64,000 bases of DNA from Aphrocallistes beatrix (Eukaryota; Porifera; Hexactinellida; Sceptrulophora; Aphrocallistidae). Positions 1-10,637 of the stretch are shown in pieces. The position numbers and the translations under genes are program-made. How positions within the stretch are numbered: position 1 is the first letter of the stretch; each line of letters starts with the position of its first letter. Under the pieces are notes generated by a model, which saw nothing but the letters and a program-made list of their open reading frames with translations, did no database searches and was not told the origin of the DNA. Location of the stretch: assembly GCA_963281255.1 (NCBI GenBank), contig OY725499.1:310001-374000 (forward strand). Direction: 5' to 3'.

Positions 1-1582
1 ATTTAGCTAATGAGAGTGATGATTGTAGAGTATATATAATTATTTTTTTGTTTAGAAAAAACAATTATTATCTGAGCACGTCAATCTACTGTATATATAT
101 GAATAATGAAAACAAGCGAATTATCCGCGGGTCACCGTTTGAGCACCCTTGCTCTAAATCATTCAGAATTTTCTGAAAAACTAAAATAGTTTGGAACTAG
201 TTTTAAAATAGTCATAATCTTACAATCTCTTAAATACACGAGTTTCTGCAATTATTGATTTTTAATGCAGCTCGTAGTACCAGGAGATGTATTATGCCAT
301 GAACGAGATGTGACGGCAGTACTTACTTCCTTAATTCCGTATATTCGTACATTCGTTCCGGGAAATCTATTGCACCAAATTACAACAAATTTGGATAATA
401 TATTCCTTTTATGGTGAAGACTAGCACCTAAATCATACTTTCCAACCCATCTTCAAAATTTCCCTGGATTTAGGAGTGAAATCCCTGGATGTTATATATT
501 TTTAATTTTAATGACTAAATTAAAATTAATCAATATACTTAAATTTCGAAATTCTCGCTCGATCCAGGGAATTCCCTGGATTTTAAATAAAGGCCAAATA
601 TATGCAGTTAAAAATTTCGAAATGGATAAGTAAGCGATTTAGGGAATGGTTCATCGTATATAATGTCATCTAACGCGTTAAATAATCACTTGATCAAAAA
701 TTCTAGAACAATTTTCGAAATTCGTGATCCAGGAAATTTTCCTGGATTCCTGAAGACTTGCTAACTAATGAGGAACATAAAATTATTCAATAAATTCTAT
801 AAACTATATCACAATATTGGAAATTATTATAGGCTAGTTAAAAGCTCAAAATCCCTGGATTTTTCATTAAATCCCTGGATCTCTGGATCATAATTCATTT
901 CCCTGGATAATCCAGGGATCCCTGGAGGGTTGGTATGTATGCTAAATCTTTATATCAAATTTGATTTAACGATTGTGTAACATCGTGATGATTATTGTAA
1001 TGGCTATAGTGATGTGGGACATCTCACCATTCATATTCGTTTTATTTGAATTTTCTGAAAAATAACTAAATTTTATCACGCTATAACAGACCATCTATCT
1101 GTGTAGCATCTACACCATTTGTATGATGAAATGTATAAGTAGCACGATAATTAAATGAATAATTCAGATAGTGAAACCAATCTCAAACCAATAATTGGAA
1201 CTACACAGTGATGTATGTCTACTACTAACTCTTTTAGTAGATATTTGTTGAATAGAATAATACAATATCAGTTTGCATCATCAATACCTTTGGTTAACAC
1301 AAGCTATTTACGTATCGAGGAAATCAAAACTTGTAGCTTGAAGGAGAATGAAAGTTCAAATATATTAGTAATAATTCAAAAATTATAAAATCTGTTATAA
1401 GCAGAATTTAAATTCTTTTGTAAACATCGCCAAAACCTAATTCTTGCACCAATAATGCAAATTATTCCATCTCAAAAGATTAAAATTAGTGATGTGATGA
1501 CAATATGTCTAGTAGTGTAAAAAGATAAAATTGAACAATTTTAGTGTTATGTTAGTGTAAAAAATAGGAGATTACTTATGAC
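1..1582. other. Gene-free repeat-derived flank of a CAP duplication unit
   Basis: I see no coding gene here. Bases about 155-420 resemble 14040-14600 and 6480-6540, and bases about 1085-1200 resemble 6600-6725, 14865-15000, 21040-21165, 27935-28070 and, inverted, 35790-35925. At several of those places the block accompanies CAP genes, so this stretch looks like the outer edge of an older CAP duplication unit. It is possible that another paralogue lies just left of the window; that is inference. Bases 442-933 hold a separate repeat, listed on its own. Confidence 0.6.
442..933. repeat. MITE-like element built of CCCTGGAT motifs
   Basis: The ends are inverted (CCAACCC at the left, GGGTTGG at the right). 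The interior holds many direct and inverted copies of the core CCCTGGAT / ATCCAGGG, densest at 540-600 and 730-925. No ORF is present. Subterminal motif amplification of this type is common in non-autonomous DNA transposons. The family is not identified, and I could not read a convincing target duplication. Confidence 0.5.
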
Positions 1583-1902
1583 TAGTAGCGGCTACATGAG
1601 AGAGCTAGAGGGGCCATAGCCCTCCCCTCCAAATAAAATGATAAAGTTGCTTATACTTTTGTCTTGATTTTTATGCATCAAAATAAATGAATAATAAGAT
1701 AAATTAGACCAAAATTATTGCGCTATGCTCTAGATGGTTAGAATAGCTGTAGATTAGAATTTCAGCTTCTAAGATTTGAATTTTTTCTGGGAAGCAAGCC
1801 CTCAGACTCTTTATTGGCTCGCTTCCCTCGCTCAGGACCCTCAATCCCAAATCCTGGCTACGCCCCTGCACCCCCTAAATTAAAATCTCTGGGCCGCCAA
1901 TG
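1583..1902 (-). mobile_element. Non-autonomous hAT-type element (TGGCGGCT family)
   Basis: This is a reverse-orientation copy of the element at 2572-2917. The ends read TAGTAGCGGCTAC and GGGCCGCCAATG, flanked by CTTATGAC (1575-1582) and CTTATAAC (1903-1910), an 8-base duplication with one mismatch. It carries the GGCTACGCCCCTGCA box and no coding capacity. The flanks differ from those of the neighbouring copy, so this is an independent insertion. Confidence 0.7.
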
Positions 1903-2571
1903 CTTATAACAGTGGTTCTCAAACTATTTAAACATCGTTATCTGCATTTCTAATGCTTGATCTTTGATAGACAACAATAAGAAGGTCTTAATCCAAAATT
2001 TTGAAAATCTTAATTGGAATGTCTATGCATTCCTCAGTTGCTATGGAAACAAAAATTTGAATGTTAAAGCCATAGCTCAAAAGGTATAGATCGTAGACAC
2101 TAGGAAATTATACCATTCAATCCGCAAGCTAGTACTTCCTCTATTAAAAATACTGTCCACATGTTTATTTTCAATATTCTCTGAGTTATCTAGGATTTTG
2201 TCACATCTCAATATTCTCTATAGATTGCGATAAAATCCTAGATAACTCAGAGAATATTGAAAATAAACACGTGGACAGTATTATTCTAATATATAAAGTA
2301 CTAGCTTGCGGATTGAATGATATATTTTTTAGTGTCTACGATCTATACATTTTGAGTTATGGCTTAAACTTTCAATTTTTTGTTTTCCTAGCAATTGAGG
2401 AATGCATAGGCATTCCAATAAAGATTTTCAAATTTTTGGGATTTGGGAACCTTCCTATTGTTGTCTATCAAAAAAATAAGCATTAGAAATGCAGATAACG
2501 ATGTTTAAAATGAGCTAGAACAGCAACATTTTTCGCTCTTAAAAGAGCCTATTGCACAATCGTCTGATGAC

Positions 2572-2917
2572 CAGTGGCGGCTCTAGAGATTTCAGTTTAG
2601 GGGAACCAAATTAAATTTGACTGTCCTAGAACTAGAATACCTGCATTAATGCAGGGGTGCAGCCAGGATTTTGGATTGTAGGGGTCTTGAGTGAGCGAAA
2701 CGAATTAATAAGGGGTCTGTGGGCTCGTCCCCCAGAAAAATTTCAAATCTTAGACCCTGAAATATCGATCTCTAGCTATTCTAATCATCTATGGAGCAAT
2801 AATTTTGATTTACTTACCTTATTATTCATTCATTTTGTGCATAAAAATCAGGATGAAAAGTAGAAAGCAACTTTATAGCTTCATTTGGGGGGCTCGTGGT
2901 CTGTGGAGCAGCTACTG
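2572..2917 (+). mobile_element. hAT-type MITE with 8-base target duplication
   Basis: It begins CAGTGGCGGCTCTAG and ends CAGCTACTG, flanked by CTGATGAC (2564-2571) and CTAATGAC (2918-2925). Internal boxes GTGCAGCCAGGATTTT and CTGAAATATCGATCT recur at 22093-22230, 34600-34720 and 39650-39770. The terminal CAGTG and the 8-base duplication are typical of hAT. It sits inside the right arm of the foldback element. Confidence 0.8.
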
Positions 2918-2986
2918 CTAATGACATATCAACTTTCTGACAGTTGAATTGCATACGCTGATATGATGTTTGTATATGGTAATAAT

Positions 2987-3242
2987 CAAGGTTGCAACCG
3001 AATAGTTCAATTCGGTTAAACCAAATACTATTTGGCAAATAGTTGATATTCGGTTAGACCCAATGCTATTTGGCAAATAGTTGATATTCGGTTGGGAACC
3101 GAATATCAGTATTCGCATTCGGTTAGAGTGACCGAATATCAGTATTCGTATTCGGTTGAACTAACCGAATATTATCAGTATTCGTATTCGGTTAGGGAAT
3201 ATTCATGAATATTTATATCCGGTTCAATCGGTTTCAACCTTG
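2987..3242 (+). mobile_element. hAT-type MITE nested in the foldback arm
   Basis: Termini CAAGGTTGCAACCG and CGGTTTCAACCTTG are flanked by perfect 8-base repeats GTAATAAT (2979-2986, 3243-3250). The 256-base interior is made of imperfect repeats of ATTCGGTTAG and ATATCAGTATTCG. It splits a segment that is continuous in the intact copy at 8190-8240, so the insertion point is certain. Confidence 0.88.
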
Positions 3243-3455
3243 GTAATAATACATTTCAAATGTCTATCGTATACAGTTTTTGGTTTATCGGCCTAAATAA
3301 ACTTTTAGCTGTATTTAAACTGGACTCTTTTTTTTTTTTCAATGATTCAGCAGCATGTATAGCCCTATTGTAGTCGTCCAGGTCCCGTCATAATCCAATC
3401 TATATGGCAAACTAACAAACTGTATTATTTGAATTAATTAATATCTCAAATCAAT

Positions 3456-4115
3456 TTATGAATTTTCTGCTTGATTGGCCACATCAGCCAGTTCGAAAGC
3501 GCAATCATCCGAATCAGACTCAGATTCGAACTGGTACACTCTATCTGCTTCCGATATGTCAGTAGATGAAATAGGAAGAGGAAGGGAATGGCTGCTTCGC
3601 GAGTGAATTCGAACATTGGCCATGGTATTGCCAATGTCGTGAGAACAAGACTGTTTGCCACCTTTTTGCTGACAAGGCGCTGCGTTCGGATTGTTGTCAT
3701 CTATGAGGGAAGAGGAGGAATTGATGGTGGTGGTGGTGTTTGTGGTATCCAGCCTACGCTTCAATGGGTTTTGCTTGAATCCCTTCTCACACAAGTCCTC
3801 AAACAGTGAGCAGCATCGGTCTAGCTTGTGGACTGTCACAAGATGGCGCTTCAAGTCAAGCACCACATGTCCACATGCTTTATTCCCTTCATCAATGTAC
3901 TGACACGTGTAGCCTCGCTGCATTGCTGGAGGATGCGGCTGCTTGATGTCACAACGCGTAGTACGACACTGAAACATTATCTTGCTCACGTCATCTGCCT
4001 TCAGTTCTCCGTTCGCGACATGAGTTTGCAGGTGACGGCGGTATTTGTTGTAGCAGCGAGACTTCTTACATACGATGCACAATATACTTGCCACTTCTTG
4101 CTTCTGGTTTCCCGC

Positions 4116-4152
<37 letters not shown>

Positions 4153-4187
4153 GACAGCTCTTTCGAGGCAATACTCGCTTCTGTCAT
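3456..4187 (-). CDS. Uncharacterised zinc-finger-like protein, single exon
   Basis: The protein is 243 aa starting MTEASIASKE; this is the first ATG of the frame, and longer readings begin at TTG. A serine run near residues 12-20 is encoded by a CTA-type microsatellite. Residues about 36-56 form a CxxC...HLQTH finger-like module (CIVCKK...RRHLQTH). A second Cys/His cluster follows (CQY...ACGHVV, then KRHLVTVH). The middle is Ser/Thr/Asn-rich and the C-terminus is acidic (ESESDSDD). I have a vague recollection of similar Cys/His modules in uncharacterised invertebrate proteins, some associated with tyrosine recombinases, but I cannot assign a function. A TATA-like box lies about 120 bases upstream. 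An intact frame with structured Cys/His spacing argues for a real gene. Confidence 0.7.
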
Positions 4188-4308
4188 TCTTAAATATTTA
4201 AGGAGACTCGGGGGTAGAATACTCAAAGACTCTGATGAAAAAGGAAGAGGTCAAACGATGGAAGTGTACAAATCTGATTGCTTGAATATCAACACACCCA
4301 TCCACCAC

Positions 4309-4316
4309 TATTTATA
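4309..4316 (-). promoter_or_regulatory. TATA-like box of the zinc-binding gene
   Basis: The minus strand reads CATATAAATAGTGG about 120 bases upstream of the ATG at 4187. This matches the TATAAATAG context seen at the CAP genes. No other core promoter element is evident. Confidence 0.5.
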
Positions 4317-4388
4317 TGGAGCTGAAACAATCGGCGCTTCACCATACCACACTGTTCCCTTATTCAAATCTCAGTTTGCTAATGACTG

Positions 4389-4850
4389 AAAGAAAACACC
4401 ATTATACCACAATTATCTACTTCTATTCAATTTGTTTTTCCCCAAACACGCTACTCTACACAAATGCATCAATAGGATAGGACGCTACACTAATTATGAG
4501 ATAATGAGGCGGCTTAGAAATAGTTTAATTGGATTTTAATTGTGTGGGTATTGTGGGTATTAAAGAATCCACTACCTCACCTCACGAACGGATCGGTGAC
4601 CACCACAATCTCCAATGCATAGTACACAACCTCCTCACGCAATTCCAGGCCTTCCTCACCCCTCTGAGGGTTAAGGATCGCTATATGATAGTACATAGTA
4701 TAATTCAGAAAGTGCTTTTTTGACTTCAATAAGATAAAATGGTGTCATACCTCAAAGAACTCATTTATAATTTGACTATGATTATACGAATTATGTGTTG
4801 TAGAGGATGCTACATCGACACTGTACTTGCATAAATAGTACATAGGTTGT
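4389..4850. other. Intergenic spacer, no gene seen
   Basis: This is AT-rich spacer between the divergent zinc-binding gene and the first CAP remnant. CATAAATAG at about 4831-4839 matches the TATA context of the CAP genes and sits where the promoter of the broken CAP copy would be. I see no ORF with recognisable features. Confidence 0.5.
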
Positions 4851-5345
4851 TAGAAAATTGTAATTTTCAAAAAATCCATTTTGATTTTATCCGCAATAGT
4901 ATTCAGCACGCTCAGCTTGGTTCTTGCAGAATCAGCAATGTTTAGCGGACAAGAACAGCAAGACATAGTTGATTATATCAACCAGATTCGTAGAAGCGTT
5001 TCGCCAACTGCAGCAGACATGCGTGAAATCCAATGGAGTGATTGTTATGCGACCGTTGCGAACGGATTCATTAACACATGTGCTAGTTTACAATATAACG
5101 CCAATAGAGTAACACAAGCTCAGGGTGCTGGTTGTAATGAATCAGAAGTAACGGTTGGTGAGAATTTATACATGGCCAGTGGCTCACTTGAGAATAACAC
5201 TGAACCACTACGAGCTTGGGCATCAGAAAGTGACAATTATAACTATGCAACTAGTTCATGTTGATTCATATGTGGCGATTATCCTCAAATGATTTGGTCG
5301 ACCATTTCTTTAGTGGGATGTGCGTTCTTAGATTTAGTGAATGTT
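4850..5345 (+). pseudogene. Broken CAP-family copy (relative of 9813-10637)
   Basis: The sequence is closely similar to the first two thirds of the gene at 9813. It includes the signal peptide region, the SGQEQQDIVDYINQIRRSV segment, CNES...TVGENLYM and the following CAP core. It lacks a usable start and has at least one further break. It ends abruptly near 5341, where a hAT-type terminus (GGTTGAAAA-like) begins. The downstream hinge, stalk and tail are absent. It pairs with the intact gene at 5529 just as 9813 pairs with 12661, so the two pairs are one duplicated unit. Confidence 0.85.
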
Positions 5346-5479
5346 GAAAACCGTTGAAAAAGATTGAAAACCGCTGCTGTAAGGTTGTATTTGCCCAAAT
5401 ATTCTACGTATTACGACGATGCAATTCACCTGTTTTGAGATCTTCTACTTTGTAATTGGCTCTCATTGGATTGTACAAG

Positions 5480-5487
5480 TATAAATA
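5480..5487 (+). promoter_or_regulatory. TATA box of CAP gene at 5529
   Basis: TATAAATA lies 42-49 bases upstream of the ATG. The downstream context ATGCATTTTACAGTCAG and AAAATTACAGTGA is shared with the gene at 12661 (GTGCATTTTGCAATCAG). This supports a short 5' leader and the ATG at 5529 rather than the upstream in-frame TTG. Confidence 0.65.
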
Positions 5488-5528
5488 ATGCATTTTACAG
5501 TCAGAAAATTACAGTGAAAGTAATCAAA

Positions 5529-6326
5529 ATGCAATCCTATTTGATTTTACACGCTATAGCATTCACAACTCTCAGTTTGATTGTTGTTGAATCAACAATG
5601 TTTAGCGAACAAGCACAACAGGAAATAGTCGACGCGATCAACACTATTCGTCGAGGTGTTTCTCCATCAGCAGCAGATACGCGTGAAATTCAATGGAGTG
5701 ATTGCCTTGCAGCTGTTGCGAATGATTACCTCAATAGATGCGATGGTTCCACCCTTAATCCCAATAGGCTAGCAGAAGCTCAAAATAGAAGCTGTAATGC
5801 TTCTGAAGCTAGTGTTGGTGAGAGTATGTACTCTACAAGTGACATACCTGTCAACAGCACTGCCGTAATTGACTCCTGGGGGGCACAAAGTTCCGATTAT
5901 ACCTATCCATCTTCGTGTTCATCAGAATGTTTGGATTATATTCAATTAATCTGGTCCAGCACTTCTCTAGTAGGTTGTGCTTTCCTAGATTTAAGTGCTA
6001 ATTGTCCAACTGGTACAGGAACGTTGGTAATATGCGATTTCGCCGAAGGTAGTATGCCCCCTACTTCACCTTATACAGAGGGTGCTGCTTGCTCTGCTTG
6101 CACAGCTCCATTGTTAAGTTGCAATAATGGACTGTGTGCGATACCACCACCACCTACACAAGCTACAACACCTACAACTAATCCTGCAACTAATGCTACA
6201 GCCCCAGTAACAACTGCAAGATCTGAACTAACTGAGGGAGTTACACCAACAAGCAATGCAAATTCTCTCCAGATACTTTTCTCACTCGTTTTTGCATCTA
6301 TCTTTGCCATCACTTTTGCTTTTTAG
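5529..6326 (+). CDS. GPI-type CAP protein, cavity residues lost
   Basis: The protein is 265 aa: signal peptide (residues 1-about 21), CAP/SCP domain (about 25-180), cysteine hinge (CSACTAPLLSCNNGLC, about 188-203), a Thr/Pro/Asn-rich stalk (about 205-245) and a hydrophobic tail ending SIFAITFAF with no basic residues, as in GPI-anchor signals. CAP proteins are secreted and several bind sterols or lipids. The family's four cavity residues (His, Glu, Glu, His) read Leu76, Glu98, Gln120, Asp136 here, so metal coordination is unlikely. The start is the ATG after the conserved TATA context. The closest relative is at 12661. It probably acts at the cell surface; the partner is unknown. Confidence 0.93.
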   Translation: MQSYLILHAIAFTTLSLIVVESTMFSEQAQQEIVDAINTIRRGVSPSAADTREIQWSDCLAAVANDYLNRCDGSTLNPNRLAEAQNRSCNASEASVGESMYSTSDIPVNSTAVIDSWGAQSSDYTYPSSCSSECLDYIQLIWSSTSLVGCAFLDLSANCPTGTGTLVICDFAEGSMPPTSPYTEGAACSACTAPLLSCNNGLCAIPPPPTQATTPTTNPATNATAPVTTARSELTEGVTPTSNANSLQILFSLVFASIFAITFAF

Positions 6327-7263
6327 CATTAAAGTCATGGTCTATTTTGGTACTATATTTACTTTCATTACCCCCAATCTTCCTTCATGTGTGTATTTAG
6401 ATGGGCTATCTTATCCTGCTACTTAGTATGTCTTGATTATTATTCTGATGTGAAGTGTGTGATTCAGTTGAAACTCCTATTAGTTTTAAAATAGTCATAA
6501 TCCTACAATCTCAGAGTTTCTGCAATCCGTTTTATTGTTATTTCCTAAAAAATAACTTATAGGAAAACGTCTCGAATAAAGATAGTTTCGAAATTTTATC
6601 ACGCTATAACAGATAATCTATCTGTGTAGCATCTACACCATTTGTATGATGAAATGTAGAAGTAACACGATAATTAAATTAATAATTCAGATAATCAAAC
6701 CAATTTTAAACCAATAATTAGATAACTTTTTTAGAACTATTGCTACTACGAAATTCCAGTAAGGACTTTCATCATGATAATATTCTACATCAAAGAACTA
6801 AAAGAAAATATTCCTATTGAAGAAACATCAAATTTGAGCACTTTACTTTACAATTTTCGAAGTACTACCATATATGCCGAATATAAGAGCATGCTGGATA
6901 TAAAAACATTCTACTCGAAAACAGCTGAAATATATCCTACATAATTTATACAGTTCCCGACGATGTTCTTATAACAGGCATCCATTGTATATCTAAATAT
7001 TCTAAAAGACCAAAACAGTTTTTTGGAATAATACTTGCATAATAAACAATGTACAATGGTGCCTGCTATAACTGCCACTCTGTATAGTGGTAACATTCAA
7101 CTAACGGCAAGCCTTTATATGCCTATATAGTAAATACAAGTTTTTAGTAAGAATCCAAATATTTTTTCATATGTACAGGAAATCTTATGGAAAAGCAGGA
7201 ATGTCACCAGGGTTTATACTCTATAAAAAGTTTACGAAATTAGATTCCGGAGCTATATCACAC
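6327..7263. other. 3' flank and CAP-unit repeat block, no gene
   Basis: The first 150 bases are homologous to the 3' flanks of the genes ending at 10637 and 13563 (TGTATTTAGAT.GGCTATCTTA). Bases 6480-6725 repeat the CAP-flank block also found at 1085-1200 and elsewhere. Bases 6730-7260 are AT-rich and show nothing recognisable. Confidence 0.55.
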
Positions 7264-8353
7264 CATGGCCTACTTAATATACGGCTATTTATGTCACCGA
7301 GAAGGCCATAAAACGAAGAGGCCAGTTTTAACAAAGCCAAAATTTAATTAGACCGATAAATCAAAAACCGCTTCCGATAGACATTTGAAATATATTATTA
7401 CCATATACAAACATTATATCAGAGTATCCAATTCCGCTGTCAAAGATTTGATATGTCATCATGTGATTGCGCAATAGGCTCTTTTTAGAGCGGAAAATGT
7501 TGCTGTTCCAGCTCATATTAAACATCGTTATCTGCATTTCTAATGCTTGATTTTTTGAGAGAGCAACAATAGGAAGACCTTAAGCCAAAAAATCTGAAAA
7601 TTTTAGTTGGAATGTCTATGAATTCCTCAGTTACTATGGAAACAAAAAATTACATGTTTAAGCCATAACTCGAAAAGTATAGATCGTAGATACTAAGAAA
7701 TACCATTTAATCCGTAAACTATTACTTCCTATATGAGAATAATACTATTTACATGTCTATTTTCAATAAGTTCTGAGTAATCTAGGATTTTGTCACATCT
7801 CATTACTTCTCTATAGATCGTGATAAAACCCTAGATAACTCATAACTATAAAATAGGCATGTGAATAGTATTATTCTCATATAGGAAGTAATAGTTTACG
7901 GATTAAATGGTATAATTTCTTAGTATCTACGATCTATACTTTTCGAGTTATGGCTTAAACATGTTTTTTTTTGTCTCCATAGCAACTGAGGAATGCATAG
8001 ATATTCCAACTAAAATTTTCAGACTTTTTGGCTTGAGGTCTTCTTATTGTTGCTCTCACAAAAAATCAGGCATTAGAAATGCAGATAACGATGTTTAATA
8101 TGAGCTGGAACAGCAACATTTTCCGCTCTAAAAAGAGCCTATTGCGCAATCACATGATGACATATTAAATCTTTGACAGCGGAATTGGATACTCTGATAT
8201 AATGTTTATATATGGTAATAATACATTTCAAATGTCTATCGGAAGCGGTTTTTTATTTATCGGGCTAAATTAAATTTTGACTTTGTTAAAACTGGCCTCT
8301 TCGTTTTATGGCCTTCTCGGTGACATAGATAGCCGTATATTAAGTAGGCCATG
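7264..8353. mobile_element. Complete palindromic foldback transposon, copy 2
   Basis: This 1090-base element is a nearly complete inverted repeat centred near 7810. It begins CATGGCCTACTTAATATACG and ends with the complement. It is flanked by perfect 7-base duplications ATCACAC (7257-7263, 8354-8360). There is no coding capacity. Arms contain ATTGCGCAATAGGCTC and the box at 7977-8006 shared with the other copies. A transcript would fold into a hairpin of about 540 base pairs. The superfamily is unknown; Dada elements are known for 6-7-base duplications, but no transposase is present to test this. Confidence 0.9.
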
Positions 8354-8383
8354 ATCACACTTATAATTAATTTTAGCCCTAAT

Positions 8384-9444
8384 CATAGCCTACTCTAATA
8401 ATGCCTCACAGTAGACTGAAAATCATGGACTAGGGATGAAGTAGTAGCCGAATGGATTAATACACGATTAGCCTAAAATCGTTAACCATGCAGAATAGGC
8501 ATTAAGAATGTATTACCAGCATATATAAACATGGTATCAAAGTACATATATCCGTTGGAAAAATTTCGATTAGTCATCATATCATTGCGCAACAGGTCAT
8601 TCTAAGGACAATTTTAGCGATTTTCTAAGCTGTTTTAACCCTATTTCTAAATGGTATTAAGGTGTGATTTTTGTGTTTAACCAAGATTAGTAAGAGTTGA
8701 TTTGAAAAATTAAGAATTTTTCAATGGAATGTCGTTACATTCCCGCGTTGCTATGGTAAAGCATTTTGGTTAGTTTGGGCCATTTCGTGAAACTGTAGTA
8801 ACTAGGTCTTCAAATTTGATCGTGTTTGATAGGCAATGGACTATTTCCTATTAGGTGATAATACAACTTGAACTTCTAAATTCAACGAGTTTTGAGTTAT
8901 GGGTTGATTTTAAGAATGTGACCAAAACACTAAATGTCGCATAACTCTATAGTCTGTGAATTTAGAAGTTTAAATTGTATTATTACCTAATAGGAAGTAG
9001 CCAATTGCCTATCAAATACGATCAGATTTGAAGACCTAGTTCTTACAGTTTGCAGGATATGGCTCAAACTGATCAAAATGCTTTACCATAGCAACGTAGG
9101 AATGTAATAACATTCCATTCAAAAATTCTAAATTTTTCAAATCAACTCGTACTAATCTTAGTTCTACACAAAAATTATACCTTAATAACATTTAGAAGTA
9201 GGCTTAAAACAGCTTAGAAAATTGACAAAATAGTGCTTAAAATGACCTGTTGCGCAATGATATGATGACTAATCGAAATGTTTCCAACGGATATATGTAC
9301 TTTGATACCATATATATGCTGTTAATACATTCTTAATGCCTATTCTGCATGGTTAACGATTTTAGGCTAATCGTGTATTAATCCATTCGGCTATTACCGC
9401 ATCCTTGGTTATTTTACTGTGAGGCATTATTAGAGTAGGCTATG
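8384..9444. mobile_element. Complete palindromic foldback transposon, copy 3
   Basis: This 1061-base whole-length inverted repeat is centred near 8920 and begins CATAGCCTACTCTAATAATG. Perfect 7-base duplications CCCTAAT flank it (8377-8383, 9445-9451). Only 30 bases separate it from copy 2. The terminal CAT(A/G)GCCTACT and the internal GCGCAA(C/T)AGG box show that both belong to one family, but the interiors have diverged strongly, so they are two subfamilies and not a tandem duplication. Confidence 0.9.
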
Positions 9445-9812
9445 CCCTAATTTATTTTAATTCGGCTCAGTTGATTTTCCTGACTGAATTAGACAGACGG
9501 ATAGATTGTATAAATCCGTCATAATCAAATCTAATCGAGAAACTAATAACTGACCTGTTTGAATCAATTAATATTTTTGGATCATTTAATCAAATCAATC
9601 AATGAATTAAGAATAGTCCTATTTTAGTATATATCAAGTTGAGTTATTAAAATTAGTTTTCCCTTCAATTGAATAGATCTGTCATTTCTCAAAGAATTCA
9701 TTTTTATCTTTTGATTAGGACTATCTGAATTATGCATTTCAGGATTCTACATTGTTACTTGTTCTTGGAAAAATAATATACATTTGCTATTAAGAAGATT
9801 GTAATTTTCAAA

Positions 9813-10637
9813 ATGAATTCCTTTTATGTTTTATACGTAATAGCATTCAGCACGCTCAGCTTGTTTGTTGTAGAATCAACAATGTTTAGCGGACAAGAAC
9901 AGCAAGACATAGTTGATTATATCAACCAGATTCGCAGAAGCGTTTCTCCAACTGCAGCAGACATGCGTGAAATCCAATGGAGTGATTGTTATGCGAACAT
10001 TGCGAATACATACCTCGAAACATGTGCTGGTTTCCAGCATAACGCCAATAGGCTAACACAAGCTCAGAGTGCTGGTTGTAATGAATCAGCAGTAACGGTT
10101 GGTGAGAATTTATACATGACCAGTGGTTCACTTGAGAACAGCACTGAACCACTACGAGCTTGGGCATCAGAAAGTGTTGATTATAGCTATGCAGCTAATA
10201 CATGCTCAGCTGTATGTGGCCATTATACTCAAATTATTTGGTCGACCACTTCTTTAGTGGGATGTGCGTTCTTAGATTTGGTGAATTGTATGTCTACCGG
10301 CACTAGAGTAGTATGCAACTACGCTTCAGGAGGTAATCTAATCGGTTTTCCGCCATATACAGAGGGTGCTGCTTGCTCTGGTTGCACAGCTCCATTTTTA
10401 AGTTGCAATAATGGATTGTGCTCAATGGCACCACCAACTACACAACCTCCAACAGCTACAACTAATCCTGTAACTAATCCTGTAACTAATGCTACAACTA
10501 ATCCTACACCCCCAGTAGTAACTACTGCAAGATCTGAACCCACTCAGGGAGCTACACCGGCAAGCAATGCGAATTCTCTCCAGATACTTTCCTCACTCGT
10601 TTTTGGAACTATATTTGCCATCACTTTTGCTTTTTAG
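9813..10637 (+). CDS. GPI-type CAP protein with intact cavity
   Basis: The protein is 274 aa: signal peptide (1-about 21), CAP domain (about 25-175), hinge (CSGCTAPFLSCNNGLC, about 188-203), a stalk rich in TNP and NAT repeats (about 205-245) and a hydrophobic tail ending TIFAITFAF, a probable GPI signal. All four cavity residues are kept: His76 (FQHNANR), Glu98 (VGENLY), Glu120 (WASES) and His137 (CGHYTQIIW). This is the only long-type copy here with the full set. The 4850 remnant is its close duplicate. The predicted product is anchored to the outer membrane face; a zinc- or lipid-binding role is inferred from the family. Confidence 0.94.
   Translation: MNSFYVLYVIAFSTLSLFVVESTMFSGQEQQDIVDYINQIRRSVSPTAADMREIQWSDCYANIANTYLETCAGFQHNANRLTQAQSAGCNESAVTVGENLYMTSGSLENSTEPLRAWASESVDYSYAANTCSAVCGHYTQIIWSTTSLVGCAFLDLVNCMSTGTRVVCNYASGGNLIGFPPYTEGAACSGCTAPFLSCNNGLCSMAPPTTQPPTATTNPVTNPVTNATTNPTPPVVTTARSEPTQGATPASNANSLQILSSLVFGTIFAITFAF

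Larger units (their letters stand above)
1915..3330. mobile_element. Palindromic foldback element, copy 1 (interrupted)
   Basis: Two arms meet near 2200: sequence at 1920-2195 reappears inverted at 2215-2515. The outer part of the right arm resumes at 2926-2978 and 3251-3310, split by two hAT-type insertions (2572-2917 and 2987-3242). The outer left arm is missing. It matches the complete copy at 7264-8353, including the palindromic box at 2387-2416. A short ORF at 2271-2486 lies inside an arm and is not a gene. Confidence 0.8.

Noticed and set aside
2271-2486. 71-codon ORF
   Set aside because: It lies inside an arm of palindromic foldback copy 1 and has no conserved counterpart in the other copies.
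5466-5528. N-terminal extensions of CAP ORFs at 5466, 12628 and 47308
   Set aside because: The extensions begin at TTG or lie upstream of the ATG aligned in all paralogues and immediately follow the TATA context; the conserved ATG before the signal peptide was chosen.
7264-9444. The two foldback elements as one tandem duplication
   Set aside because: Each has its own distinct 7-base target duplication and the interiors are strongly diverged, so they are separate insertions.
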